Of a stretch of 64,000 nucleotides of DNA, positions 1 through 8,960 are shown piece by piece. The translations under genes and the position numbers were made by a program. The notes beneath the pieces were generated by a model. The model was not told the origin of the DNA and made no database searches. It saw only the letters and a program-made list of their open reading frames with translations. This DNA is from Tepidamorphus gemmatus (lineage in GTDB: Bacteria; Pseudomonadota; Alphaproteobacteria; Rhizobiales; Tepidamorphaceae), in contig NZ_SMAK01000004.1 in the NCBI RefSeq assembly GCF_004346195.1, forward strand, positions 183,754 through 247,753, read 5' to 3'. The first letter of the stretch is position 1. Each line of letters starts with the position of its first letter.

Positions 1-1
1 T

Positions 2-454
2 ACTGTCGAGACAGTGGACCTGACCTGGCTGTTCGACACCTTCGGGGTGCCCCGCTATATAAAATGCGATATTGAGGGCGGCGACCTGATCTTTCGCGAG
101 CAGTTGCTTTGCGAGACCCGCCGCCCGCGGTTCGTGTCCGTAGAGATGAACGACGGCGAGGAAGCGGAGGTATTGCGGGCTTGCGGCTACGAGGTTGGAC
201 AGATTGTCAACCAGTGGATGCACCATTTTCGCCGACCGCCGAATCCGCCGCGCGAAGGCACCTTCGTGCCGGTGCAGTTTACCGGCGAGATGAGCGGCCT
301 GTTCGGGCTTGAGCTTGACCCCGCCAAATGGGTGCCGTTGGAGAAGCTCGGCGAGGTCTACCACAAGTGGAAGTCGCTGCGGGATTTCGACCAGGAACTG
401 GCCCCCGGGTGGGTGGACCTGCATGCCGCGCGCCGGGATGATCTCGGCCAGTGA
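2..454 (+). CDS. FkbM-family methyltransferase, C-terminal part (5' end outside window)
   Basis: The reading frame is open from base 2, so the gene starts before the window and only its last 150 or so codons are present. The segment YIKCDIEGGD near the N-terminus of this fragment matches the hydrophobic-DIEG motif of FkbM-type SAM-dependent methyltransferases. In the family this lies in the SAM-binding fold, and the enzymes typically O-methylate sugars in surface glycans or secondary metabolites. A C-terminal tail of about 70 residues rich in Pro and Trp follows. The sulfotransferase and glycosyltransferases next to it suggest a role in decorating a surface glycan. The substrate cannot be told from the sequence. 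Confidence 0.6.
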   Translation, partial: TVETVDLTWLFDTFGVPRYIKCDIEGGDLIFREQLLCETRRPRFVSVEMNDGEEAEVLRACGYEVGQIVNQWMHHFRRPPNPPREGTFVPVQFTGEMSGLFGLELDPAKWVPLEKLGEVYHKWKSLRDFDQELAPGWVDLHAARRDDLGQ

Positions 455-591
455 ATTTCGTCACTTGGCAAGATCCGTGATTGAGCAGGGTCGATCACCC
501 GAAAAATATACGAAAATACACGGGTGCATATCCTTTTTGCACTTAGAATCGGAAAGCGAACATTATCCAGAGATGCGAGAGGCCTGAATAA

Positions 592-1275
592 ATGACTGTT
601 ATCGTGCCATCCAAAAACCTTCTGGTCACCATGTCGCCGAAGGTTGCTTGCACGTCAATCAAGACGGCTCTGTTTCAGGTTGAGAACGGATTCCCCTTTA
701 CCCCTTTCAATTGCTGTGGAAGTTTTCGAAGCATTCATCATCCAGCGATCTATCCAGCACTAGATTTTGCAAGTGCTGAAAAGTTGATGGACCGAAACAG
801 AATGGATCCATTCAAAACAAGAAAGTTCACTGTTGTGCGCGATCCTGTCTCAAGATTCCTCTCGGCGTACACCAATCGCGTCACCTACTATCGAGATATG
901 GAGCGGGAATGTGCCCAAAACCCCGAGATTCGCAGTCAGTTTGATGAATTGGGCCTACCTGCCGTGCCAGACCTCGATGTGTTCATCGACAATTTCGAAC
1001 ATTATGTGAAATTATCTCCGTCTATTCGACTGCATACGCGACGGCAGATCTATTTTCTGGGGGATGATGCAGCCTTCTACACGGGTGTTTTTAGCTTTAA
1101 TCGTATTCATGAGTTCGAGGCGGCAATCTCAGAATGCATCGGTTCGGATTTTCGCTTGGAGAAACTCCAAACAGGTGGCGAGAAAATCAGCCCAGATGTC
1201 TTGAGTCCTGCGCACTTGACCAAAATTCGCAGAATCTATGCGAAGGATTTCGACGTCTATTCCCGCTTTTTCTGA
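592..1275 (+). CDS. Sulfotransferase family protein (Sulfotransfer_2 type)
   Basis: A 227-residue protein. The N-terminal segment SPKVACTSIKTAL (about residues 14-26) fits the 5'-phosphosulfate loop of PAPS-dependent sulfotransferases, and VVRDPVSRFLSAYTNRV (about 82-98) is the classic 3'-phosphate-binding RDP..R...Y motif. Members transfer sulfate from PAPS to carbohydrates. Its base composition stands out: bases 721-780 are 25/60 G+C, whereas the surrounding genes are near two-thirds G+C, and Asn, Lys and AT-ending codons are common, which suggests recent acquisition. It may act with the glycan genes around it. The acceptor is unknown. Confidence 0.8.
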   Translation: MTVIVPSKNLLVTMSPKVACTSIKTALFQVENGFPFTPFNCCGSFRSIHHPAIYPALDFASAEKLMDRNRMDPFKTRKFTVVRDPVSRFLSAYTNRVTYYRDMERECAQNPEIRSQFDELGLPAVPDLDVFIDNFEHYVKLSPSIRLHTRRQIYFLGDDAAFYTGVFSFNRIHEFEAAISECIGSDFRLEKLQTGGEKISPDVLSPAHLTKIRRIYAKDFDVYSRFF

Positions 1276-1346
1276 GATTCGCGCTGGCTCGCGCCGGTCT
1301 CATTTCGCGATTTGTTGTGTCTCTTTTTTGGAGATTTGCAAGATAG

Positions 1347-1595
1347 GCTCGTCTACACCGGTCGTCGCGCATCTTCCGTTACAGGGTTGCGGGCAGCTTC
1401 ATTAAAGATGGCTTGCCCGAGGATCGTCGCCGCACTACAGGCGGCCACGACTGGACCGAGTGTCTATCCGAGGACGACATCGCCTCGCAGCAGCAATACC
1501 TCGCAGTCTGGGATCGGGCCACGGCCATGCGCGCAAGGCAGAACGAGGCGACCCTGGCGAAGAGGCCGAACGCCAAGAGCGATGGCATGGGCTGA
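1347..1595 (+). pseudogene. Possible gene remnant, no start codon
   Basis: The stretch 1276-1745 has no intact gene. This frame is open from just after a stop at 1344-1346 and has no good start or ribosome binding site. It encodes an acidic-ended sequence including GHDWTECLSEDDIA, which loosely resembles the C-terminal end of some sulfotransferases. Given the low-GC gene upstream and the truncated sulfotransferase on the other strand, it may be rearrangement debris. I would not call a function; the reading could be chance. Confidence 0.2.
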
Positions 1596-1745
1596 TTGAT
1601 CGCTCTGGGGCGGCGGTTCGGGCCAAGGGGGAAGGCACGCCGGGTCGGACTTACGTGCGTGCCAGTCGACACTCCTTGGCCCTTCGCGCCGTTCTACCGG
1701 TGCAACTTCGGTCCAGGCTCGACCGGACGAGAGTTCAGTCGCAGG

Positions 1746-1955
1746 TTACCGCACCTGCGCCATCGCCTTCTCGTGGATCTGCCACTGGAGGGTTGCCGCG
1801 ATCCTGTGATGCCCGAAGATCGAGACGAATGCCTTCGGATACCATATCCCCTGTCCGGCCAGATGCGCGCGTTCCGCAGACAGCCCCTTGTGCAGATTGG
1901 TCGAGCCCGTCCTGTGCTCGCCCGCATGCAGGATCCTCTTCCGGACGGTCGTCAT
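1746..1955 (-). pseudogene. Truncated sulfotransferase-like gene (N-terminal 69 codons only)
   Basis: The ATG at 1955 overlaps the TGA of the glycosyltransferase gene (ATGA), as in a translationally coupled operon gene. The product begins with a basic segment and then RILHAGEHRTGSTNLHKGL, which matches the N-terminal beta strand and phosphosulfate loop of bacterial sulfotransferase-like proteins (typically H.G.HKTGTT), followed by LAGQGIWYP, also typical (LAEQGI.YP). The frame then stops at residue 70, whereas family members are usually 200-400 residues long. No convincing continuation appears in the other minus-strand frames down to 1276. I infer a decayed last gene of the operon. Confidence 0.55.
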
Positions 1956-2686
1956 GCGCGTTCGTCGGACAGGTCCTTCAATGGACCCGACGGCCATACG
2001 ACCCCACCCGCGCTCTCGACCAGGCTCATCTGCGAACCGGAACGGCGCCGTTTGAAGTGGATCGTCCCCGGAACGGGCTTGTGCGCAATACCGGCCTGAT
2101 AGGTCACCACGCTCCAGTGCCAGTCCTCATGGCCGAATCCGAGCTTTAGATCGTTAGCCTTGAACGGGAAGCGCCGGTAGATGTCGGTGCGGGCGAACGA
2201 CATCGCGTCCCAGTAATTGGCCCAGCCAAGATAATCCGGATCGAACAGGCCGCTCTCGGAATCGACGTGCCACCACAGCGCAGTATACTCTCCGAAGACG
2301 ACGTTGCACATGGACTGGGCGACAGCATCGGGCCGCGCCTCGATCAGATCCCATGCTGCCGACAGCCAATTCTGTGACCACAGGTCGTCACCGTCGAGAA
2401 ACGTGCTGCAGCTGCCCGCCGCTTCTGCAATCCCGATGTTGCGCGATTGGCCGGGATCGCCGGTCTCGACATCGAGGACACGTACCGGCACCTCCTGCAG
2501 CCGCGACAGCCCGTGCTCTAGAACCTGACGCGTGTCACGGGTCGGCCGATCGAGGACGACGATCACCTCGATCGACAGGCCCCGGCTCGATCGCGCATGC
2601 TCGATGGCCGCGCAGGCGCTGCGCGCCGTCGGCCCGGCCAGCACGCCTTCGCGGTGGGCGGTGAGAACGACGGTGATGTCAGGCAT
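1952..2686 (-). CDS. Glycosyltransferase family 2
   Basis: A 244-residue GT-A-fold enzyme. It opens with DITVVLTAHREG, the usual first beta strand that binds the nucleotide sugar. EVIVVLDRPTRDT gives the second acidic motif, and STFLDGDDLWS holds the DxD-like metal/nucleotide site (residues near 95-105). HEDWHW near residue 190 supplies the acidic residue expected of the catalytic base region. The start overlaps the end of the upstream 822-residue glycosyltransferase by 8 bp, so the two are probably co-translated. Inferred role: addition of one sugar to a surface polysaccharide. Sugar specificity is unknown. Confidence 0.8.
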   Translation of the reverse strand: MPDITVVLTAHREGVLAGPTARSACAAIEHARSSRGLSIEVIVVLDRPTRDTRQVLEHGLSRLQEVPVRVLDVETGDPGQSRNIGIAEAAGSCSTFLDGDDLWSQNWLSAAWDLIEARPDAVAQSMCNVVFGEYTALWWHVDSESGLFDPDYLGWANYWDAMSFARTDIYRRFPFKANDLKLGFGHEDWHWSVVTYQAGIAHKPVPGTIHFKRRRSGSQMSLVESAGGVVWPSGPLKDLSDERA

Positions 2687-5147
2687 CGCCGGTCTCCCCG
2701 ATCATCGCCCGGATACCTGCAGTATAGGTCTCGCGGGTGTGCCTGCTGCGAACCCGGTCGCACAGCCTGGTGGCACGAAGGCGCCGCTCCTCAGGATTGG
2801 CGAGCATCGACGTCAGGGCCTCCACATAGACCGCGGCAGGGGCTCCAACCGGCACGGGCCATCCGGTATCCTCATCGACAAGTTCGGGAATGCCTCCCGC
2901 CGCGGTCGCAACGATCGGAACACCCATCTGACCGATCTCGATGAGGATCGTCGGCATGCCGTCCCAGTCGGCTGTGTACAGCCAGCCGTCGCAGTCTGCG
3001 AGCGGCAGTTCATCGTAATTGCGAAATGGTTCTTTCAGCGTCAGGTTGGCAGGAAGCGCCGAAAGGTCGGGCGCCTCGTCGAGGACGGCCGTGCCCCAGC
3101 ACCGGAAATCGACGTCCGGCATCGCGCGGGCCACGTCGACGACGATGTCGAACCGCTTCTGCCGGTCGAGCCGGCCGGCCCACAGGACCACCGGCTTGCG
3201 CCGCCGTGCTGCCGTGGCAAGCTGCGCCTCGACGAGCGGACGGGCTGGAGGTTGCTGCATGGCTGGCGTGTACAGCACGTGCAGTTTTGCGGCCTGCTCG
3301 GGCCCCAGCGCATACCGTTCGGTGAGAATGTCGGCGAGATAGCGCGTGTCGATGAGTGCCCCGGTCAGGTTCGGCAGGAGCGGCGCGAAGTACCACACGG
3401 GATAGCCGGCCTCCCGCCCGTCCGGTGTACGGTCTGCGCAGAAGTAGTAGCAATACAGATCGGTCATCAGCCGCAGACGGGCACCGTAGGTCACGAATGT
3501 GTCGAAGGCGAGCCGCGAGTTGACGTTGAAGACGGCCCTGGGAGCCAGCCGGCGGATCACCTCGTAGAGGATCCGCTGGCGGAGCCGCGGCGGCTGTGAG
3601 GGCAGCAGGGACGAGATGTCGATCGAGGTTACCTCGTGGGGGAACCAGTCCGCACGTACCCAATCCTCGGCGTCGGTCCGCAGGACCACCGTCCTCGCCC
3701 TGCTCTCGTGCAACGTGGTCGTCAGCACCCCCGCGACGAAATCCGCGCCACCGAGCTTGCCGAATGGCATCAGGACGAGCGCGTCGCACCCCTCCGCCGG
3801 AAGGGCGTCGACGACCCTGCGGAAGGCCGCGTAATCTTCGTCATGGAAAGGCGGCAACATTGACGTTGTCAGCGCGTCGACGGCGGGCACGTTCGGATCG
3901 ATGGCCGCGGCTGCCTCGACCAGACCGCGAAAGGCGTCCGAACGCCGTGCCGTTCGCATGGCGTGCAGATCTGTCGCCGCGCCGGGGGCGCGCGACAGGC
4001 GCCGGATCGCATCCCACCGCGCCTCCGCAGACCCTGATTCCGGGAGCTGATGGCGATCCCGGGCAAACGCCAGATTCCTGTCGAATGCCCGGCCTTCCTT
4101 GATGCCGTATCGCAACCAATGGTCGAACAGCCAGTCCGGATAGGTCTTGAGCTCGGGATTGAGCGCCAGATATTCCGCTGCATCGAACAGCGGCGTCGGC
4201 GAAATCCGGCGCTGGACGCCGACTTTCAGCCAATGGCGGAATGGCGGTTCGCCGGCCGGGCAGCACATGCCGAGTCGGCTAAGCTCCGCCGCATAGTGAC
4301 CGGCGTCGAACAGCGGGCCCGGCGCCGTCCCGCGCGGATAGTCGATCGCGAGATAACGGGTCAGCAGCTCGACCGGAGTCGCATCGGCCGCCAGCCCACA
4401 GGTCTGGCGATAGGCATCCGGGTCGAACAGCCAGATCACATATCGCGAGAAATGTTCGTCATCGATACTCGGACCGCTCACCCCGACGGCGGACAACAGT
4501 TCGCGCGCGCGACGCAGCCACTCCAGCCGCTCGGCCTCCTCGAGCAAGGCTGCGTGTGCTGCGCCAGCCGACGGCTCCCGGGCGCCCGCCGCGAATCCGG
4601 GCGCCGGAGTAAGCCCGCGATAGCGGCCGAACGCCAGGAAATGGACCAGGGGATCGTGGTGAATGACCTCGCCTGCAAGGGCGCGAAGATAGTGCTGGCG
4701 GTCGAAGATACGCCCGACGATCCAGAAATCCGGTAGCTCGGGCGCGACGGCGACCTCGGCGTTCCGCTCCGGACCGAAGGCGATCGGCAGGTTGCTGCCG
4801 CTGCCGTCGCGTGCTGCCTGCGCCAGCAAGACTCCAAGCGGCCGGCTGTCGATGTTCGGCTCCGGATACTCCGCCAGCACGCGCACGACACCGGGGCGGG
4901 ACTGGCTCGAGGGGACGACAACCTCGGTCAACTGTCCACGCGCTACCCGGCAGCACGTCATGAAACCGTCGTGCACCACGGTCACGAGCTTTTCGGCCGG
5001 CGCCCCCTCCCGCTCCGGCAGATAGAATCGCAGCGCAATCTGGCCCACTGCGTCGGGCAGCGCGAGCAACGCATCCAGGCCGAGCCAGTTGTCCCGGTAG
5101 GCACCGTCTACGAGCCTCAAGGTCCTCACCCGCTGCGCTCCCTCCAC
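2679..5147 (-). CDS. Large glycosyltransferase: N-terminal 38-residue-type repeats plus GT-B (family 4) domain
   Basis: An 822-residue protein in three parts. Residues 1 to about 150 match nothing I recognise. From about 155 to 390 there are diverged copies of a roughly 38-residue unit (FD...Y....PEL..YPDWLFDHWLRYGI.EGR.F). From about 450 to the end lies a GT-B glycosyltransferase: KPVVLWAGRLDRQKRFD is the start of the nucleotide-sugar-binding half, and DGMPTILIEIGQMGVPIVAT is the usual acidic loop near the C-terminus. The repeat is the same type as in the glycosyltransferase at the right end of the window. It lies between an epimerase gene and a family 2 glycosyltransferase on the same strand, consistent with a polysaccharide operon. 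Confidence 0.8.
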   Translation of the reverse strand: MEGAQRVRTLRLVDGAYRDNWLGLDALLALPDAVGQIALRFYLPEREGAPAEKLVTVVHDGFMTCCRVARGQLTEVVVPSSQSRPGVVRVLAEYPEPNIDSRPLGVLLAQAARDGSGSNLPIAFGPERNAEVAVAPELPDFWIVGRIFDRQHYLRALAGEVIHHDPLVHFLAFGRYRGLTPAPGFAAGAREPSAGAAHAALLEEAERLEWLRRARELLSAVGVSGPSIDDEHFSRYVIWLFDPDAYRQTCGLAADATPVELLTRYLAIDYPRGTAPGPLFDAGHYAAELSRLGMCCPAGEPPFRHWLKVGVQRRISPTPLFDAAEYLALNPELKTYPDWLFDHWLRYGIKEGRAFDRNLAFARDRHQLPESGSAEARWDAIRRLSRAPGAATDLHAMRTARRSDAFRGLVEAAAAIDPNVPAVDALTTSMLPPFHDEDYAAFRRVVDALPAEGCDALVLMPFGKLGGADFVAGVLTTTLHESRARTVVLRTDAEDWVRADWFPHEVTSIDISSLLPSQPPRLRQRILYEVIRRLAPRAVFNVNSRLAFDTFVTYGARLRLMTDLYCYYFCADRTPDGREAGYPVWYFAPLLPNLTGALIDTRYLADILTERYALGPEQAAKLHVLYTPAMQQPPARPLVEAQLATAARRRKPVVLWAGRLDRQKRFDIVVDVARAMPDVDFRCWGTAVLDEAPDLSALPANLTLKEPFRNYDELPLADCDGWLYTADWDGMPTILIEIGQMGVPIVATAAGGIPELVDEDTGWPVPVGAPAAVYVEALTSMLANPEERRLRATRLCDRVRSRHTRETYTAGIRAMIGETGDA

Positions 5148-5210
5148 TTATCCCGGCTGAGCGATGTCCATCAGTCGCAGAGCAAATTGGCCAATGCCGG
5201 CGCGCCGGCG

Positions 5211-6182
5211 TCAGCCGCTCCCCGGATCGGCTGTCTCCCGAGGATGGCCAAGGTTCTCGGCGGCTATGGTCAGCGCCAGCCCACGCTCGAGGCTATGTGC
5301 CGGTTGCCAGCCGAGCAGCGCCCGGGCCCGCCCGATATCGAGAACGACCCGCGGCACGTCGACGCCACGTCCCGGCAGGAAGACAGGTGTCATCCGGCAG
5401 CCGGACAGGCGTTCAAACGTTGCCAGCAGTTCGACGAGCGACACTCCGACGGAGCTGCCGATATTGATCACCGTGGACGGCACGTCCGCCATGAGCGCCA
5501 GAATGACGGATTCGGCTACGTCGTCCACGTAAACGAAGTCGCGCACGACACTGCCATCGCCCCAGATCTCGAGCGTCTGTTCCCCGCGCGCCGCGCCGAC
5601 GACCGCCGCCACGAACCCCTGGCTTCCCCTGACCGTCTGGCCCGGACCGTAGGGATTGGCGATCCTGAGCGAAATCACCCGCATGCCCGACCGCAGGCCG
5701 ATGAGTCGAAGGCCGTGCTCCGCGACGAGCTTGGCGAGGCCGTAGTTGCTGATCGGCTCGGTGGGATGGGTCTCCTCGATCCTCGTCGCATCCGTCCGCC
5801 CGTAAATGGCGCCGCCGGACGACAGGAAGACGAAGCGTGCGACGCCGCGCAGAGCACAAAGTTCGGCCACGTCGATGACATGGCCTGCCTCGGTTGCAAG
5901 CTCCGCGCCGATCGTGCGCATCGGGGCGCCGGGGCGGGTCGTGCCGCCGGCGAAGACGACGTTGGTACAGCCTTCCAGCGCTTCGTCCAGCAAACCTGTC
6001 AGTTCCGTTCGGCCGATATGAAAGCGGCTGAACGGTATGTCGCCGGGCCGGCGGCTGCCAAGTCCGACGACGGGGATGCCCTCGGCGGTCAGCCTGCGCG
6101 CGATGTGACGGCCGAGGAAGCCCGCTGCGCCGATGATCAGGGTTGCGCCGACGGCAGGCCCGCACGCTGCCTCGCCCGGCAT
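5211..6182 (-). CDS. NAD-dependent epimerase/dehydratase (extended SDR)
   Basis: A 323-residue extended short-chain dehydrogenase. LIIGAAGFLGRHIA (residues 15-28) is the GxxGxxG dinucleotide site. LSSGGAIYG carries the catalytic Ser strand, and NYGLAKLVAEH supplies the YxxxK pair. NPYGPGQ is the usual segment after the active site. Such enzymes epimerise, dehydrate or reduce nucleotide-activated sugars. It is the first gene of a minus-strand set with two glycosyltransferases, so it probably makes a sugar nucleotide for them. The exact reaction cannot be read from these motifs. No strong ribosome binding site is visible at this start, so the start is uncertain. Confidence 0.8.
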   Translation of the reverse strand: MPGEAACGPAVGATLIIGAAGFLGRHIARRLTAEGIPVVGLGSRRPGDIPFSRFHIGRTELTGLLDEALEGCTNVVFAGGTTRPGAPMRTIGAELATEAGHVIDVAELCALRGVARFVFLSSGGAIYGRTDATRIEETHPTEPISNYGLAKLVAEHGLRLIGLRSGMRVISLRIANPYGPGQTVRGSQGFVAAVVGAARGEQTLEIWGDGSVVRDFVYVDDVAESVILALMADVPSTVINIGSSVGVSLVELLATFERLSGCRMTPVFLPGRGVDVPRVVLDIGRARALLGWQPAHSLERGLALTIAAENLGHPRETADPGSG

Positions 6183-6316
6183 CGGCTATCCGCCCTGCAC
6201 GGTGGTGTCAGGCAAATCCATGTGATCGGCTCCTTCTGTGGTCGCCGACGCGCAACGAGCGGCCCGGCCGGAAGCCGTGCCGGTACGCTGGCGTTTCCGA
6301 CACACGGGCGGAAAAG

Positions 6317-7444
6317 TCAAGGGGAAGCGGGCATCGGGTCGTCAGGGGCGCCCGTCACCGCAATCCGCGCGAGGACGACATCGGTGACTTCGCGGATTCC
6401 GGCCGTCCCGCCGATCTCCCAAGTCCGCATGCCGTCTGCGAAGACCGCATCGACCGCCTGACGCACGAGCGAGGCCGCCTCGGCGGCGCGCGGTTCGCCA
6501 TGTCGCTCGGCCAGCCATTCGAGCATCATCGCGCCCGACAGGAACATCGCGGTCGGATTTGCCCTGCCCGACCCCGCGATGTCCGGCGCGGTGCCGTGGC
6601 AAGGCTGGAACACCGCGTGGTCATCGCCGATGTCGGCGGATGGCGCAAACCCCATGCCGCCGATCAAGCCGGCCCCGAGATCGGAGAGGATGTCACCGAA
6701 CATGTTCTCCGTGACGATCACGTCGAACCGCCACGGCGCGCGGACCATCTCGAGCGCCGCGGCGTCGATGTACAGATGATCACCCGACAGGTCGGGGAAC
6801 TGACGCGCGCGCTCGTCGAACACCTTGCGGAAAAAGGCCATCGACGCAAAGACGTTTGCCTTGTCGACACAGGTCACGCGCCCCGCGCCGCCGGCAGCCT
6901 TGCGTGATCGCGCCAACCTCAGCGCGGCATCAGACACCCGCGCGGTTCCACGCCGGGTAATCCGCAGCCGGTCCTCTGCCTCCGCGTCGCCCCTGACGCG
7001 CCCCTTGCCATGCGAGGCGAACAGACCCTCGGTGGACTCCCGAACAATGACAAAGTCGAGGGCGGCGGCGCGTTGATCCGCCAACGGCGTCGGAACGCCG
7101 CGAATGGAGCGAATCGGCCGGATTCCCGCATAGAGATCGAGCAGGAACCGCAGTTCTATCTGCGGCGCAATCTCGGTGCCGTCGGGATATCGCACGTCAG
7201 GAAGCCCGGCAGCGCCCAGGAGGATTGCATCGGCGGCGCGCGCCGCCGCCAGAGTCCGCTCCGGCAGCGCAGTGCCCTGCGCCAGATAGGTGCCGGCGCC
7301 GGCCGCCAGAATCTCCGGGTCGAGCCGCGGACCGCCGACGCGGCCGAGCGCTCCCTCCAGCACTGCCAGGCATGGTCCGATCACCTCGGCGCCGATACCG
7401 TCGCCGGGAATCACGGCAATGCGGAAGCGGCGGTCGCCGGTCAC
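6317..7444 (-). CDS. Isocitrate/isopropylmalate dehydrogenase-family enzyme (tartrate dehydrogenase-like)
   Basis: About 375 residues. The motifs of the beta-decarboxylating dehydrogenase family are present in order: IAVIPGDGIGAEVI at the N-terminus, FVIVRESTEGLF, VTCVDKANVF (with the catalytic Lys), NMFGDILSDLGAG (metal-binding Asp) and HGTAPDIAGSGRANP (NAD site). They act on (2R,3S)-3-substituted malates or tartrate. I chose the GTG at 7444 because an AGGAGG lies a few bases upstream (7455-7450); a start at 7474 is also open. It is divergent from the OtnK kinase gene, and a YGTATACR palindrome lies between them, so it probably oxidises a C4 sugar acid rather than serving leucine synthesis. 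That is inference. Confidence 0.75.
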   Translation of the reverse strand: MTGDRRFRIAVIPGDGIGAEVIGPCLAVLEGALGRVGGPRLDPEILAAGAGTYLAQGTALPERTLAAARAADAILLGAAGLPDVRYPDGTEIAPQIELRFLLDLYAGIRPIRSIRGVPTPLADQRAAALDFVIVRESTEGLFASHGKGRVRGDAEAEDRLRITRRGTARVSDAALRLARSRKAAGGAGRVTCVDKANVFASMAFFRKVFDERARQFPDLSGDHLYIDAAALEMVRAPWRFDVIVTENMFGDILSDLGAGLIGGMGFAPSADIGDDHAVFQPCHGTAPDIAGSGRANPTAMFLSGAMMLEWLAERHGEPRAAEAASLVRQAVDAVFADGMRTWEIGGTAGIREVTDVVLARIAVTGAPDDPMPASP

Positions 7445-7590
7445 GCGCCCCTCCTGCTGACGGCTGCGACGCAATCGAAATCCGCCGACTGCATCCTGTC
7501 CGCGCTCCTGCGACGGGTCATGTGATTTCGATGGATCATGCTATATCGCTGGCCGGGTTGCGAACGCGTCTGGATCAACGTATGCAATAA

Positions 7591-7598
7591 CGTATACG
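7591..7598. promoter_or_regulatory. Candidate operator CGTATACG upstream of otnK
   Basis: A perfect 8-bp palindrome between the divergent dehydrogenase and kinase genes. A partial copy (ACGTATGC, 7578-7585) lies just before it, so AACGTAT occurs twice 13 bp apart. Matching YGTATACR palindromes occur at 16516 and 18705, upstream of the other sugar-acid units. Such palindromes are typical of GntR-type operators, but no regulator gene is present in the window. Confidence 0.35.
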
Positions 7599-7661
7599 CA
7601 AGGGCGCGGACGTGCAATTGCCGAAGGCTGGCCTGGCCGTGGCCGGTGAAAGGGGGACACG

Positions 7662-8927
7662 ATGTTGATCGGCGCCGTCGCCGATGATCTGACCGGCGCG
7701 ACGGATCTCGCGCTAATGCTGGCCGCCGGGGGCATGCGGACCATTCAGGTGATGGGCGTCCCCGACGACGCACACCGTCTCGAAGACTTCGATGCGGTCG
7801 TGGTGGCGCTGAAGTCGCGCACCATACCCGCCGCCGAAGCGGTCAGCCTTTCGGTTGCCGCCGCCCGCGCGTTGCGCGCGGCGGGTTGCCGCCAGCTGAT
7901 CTTCAAGTACTGCTCGACGTTCGATTCGACCGACGAGGGCAATATCGGACCGGTCACCGACGCGCTGATGGCAGAGACCGGTGCGGCGGTCACCATCGCC
8001 TGCCCCGCATTTCCGACAAACGGGCGGACCATCTACATGGGCCATTTGTTCGTCGGCCAGCAGCCCCTCGCGGAAAGCCCGATGCGGGACCACCCGCTGA
8101 CCCCGATGCGCGATTCCAATCTCGTGCGCGTCCTGCAGCGTCAGACCGCCTCGAAGGTCGGGCTGATCCCCTTCCCCGTCGTACACCAGGGCGCCGCGGC
8201 GATCAGGACGGCGATTGCCGCAGCGGCCCGGAGTGGCGAACGGATGCTGATCGTCGACGCCATCACCGACCGCGACTTGCGAGAGATCGGGACCGCGGTC
8301 GCCGACATGCCGCTGATCACAGGCGGATCAGGCATCGCCATCGGTCTTGCGGACAATTTCGCACGCGCAGGCCTGCTTGCCCCCAGTCCACCGCCCCGAA
8401 CGATCAAAGCGCCGCCCGGCCGCGCCGCGATCGTGGCGGGAAGCTGCTCGCAGGCGACGAGAACACAGGTGAAGACCGCCATCGAAGCCGGCCTCCCCGC
8501 ACTCCGGATCGAACCGCAAGCGCTCGCCGACGGGCGCCAGACGGTCGAAGCCGTCCTGGACTGGGCAGCCGAACAGGACCCGTTACACCCGATCCTCGTC
8601 TATTCCAGCGACGAACCCGAGGCTGTGCGCGACGTCCAATCGGTCCTTGGCCGGGCGCAGGCGGGCGAACTCGTCGAGCGAAGCCTCGCCGCCATCGGCA
8701 TGGGACTGGTCGAGGCCGGCGTGACACGGCTGATCGTCGCGGGCGGCGAGACCTCCGGCGCCGTCGTCGGCGCACTCGGCGTCGCGATGCTCGAGATCGG
8801 CCCCGAGATCGATCCGGGCGTGCCCTGGACACGGGCACTGGACGGACGCGATCTGGTGCTGGCGCTCAAATCCGGAAATTTCGGCGCGCCGGACTTCTTC
8901 ATCAAGGCCTGGGACCGCCTGGCCTGA
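7662..8927 (+). CDS. otnK: 3-oxo-tetronate kinase (DUF1537/four-carbon acid sugar kinase family)
   Basis: A 421-residue kinase. It starts with GAVADDLTGATDLA, the signature of the four-carbon acid sugar kinase N-domain, followed by GMRTIQVMGVP, which fits the OtnK branch rather than the DtnK branch. VAGGETSGAVV near residue 360 is the conserved Gly-rich motif of the C-terminal nucleotide-binding domain, and the end, LKSGNFGAPDFF, is also typical. In the known pathway OtnK phosphorylates 3-oxo-tetronate, which OtnC then decarboxylates to dihydroxyacetone phosphate. A GGGGG run precedes the ATG. It is followed 33 bp later by an SDR gene, likely in the same transcript. Confidence 0.85.
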   Translation: MLIGAVADDLTGATDLALMLAAGGMRTIQVMGVPDDAHRLEDFDAVVVALKSRTIPAAEAVSLSVAAARALRAAGCRQLIFKYCSTFDSTDEGNIGPVTDALMAETGAAVTIACPAFPTNGRTIYMGHLFVGQQPLAESPMRDHPLTPMRDSNLVRVLQRQTASKVGLIPFPVVHQGAAAIRTAIAAAARSGERMLIVDAITDRDLREIGTAVADMPLITGGSGIAIGLADNFARAGLLAPSPPPRTIKAPPGRAAIVAGSCSQATRTQVKTAIEAGLPALRIEPQALADGRQTVEAVLDWAAEQDPLHPILVYSSDEPEAVRDVQSVLGRAQAGELVERSLAAIGMGLVEAGVTRLIVAGGETSGAVVGALGVAMLEIGPEIDPGVPWTRALDGRDLVLALKSGNFGAPDFFIKAWDRLA

Positions 8928-8960
8928 TCGCCGGCGCCCGCCAATCACCCGAGGAGACAC

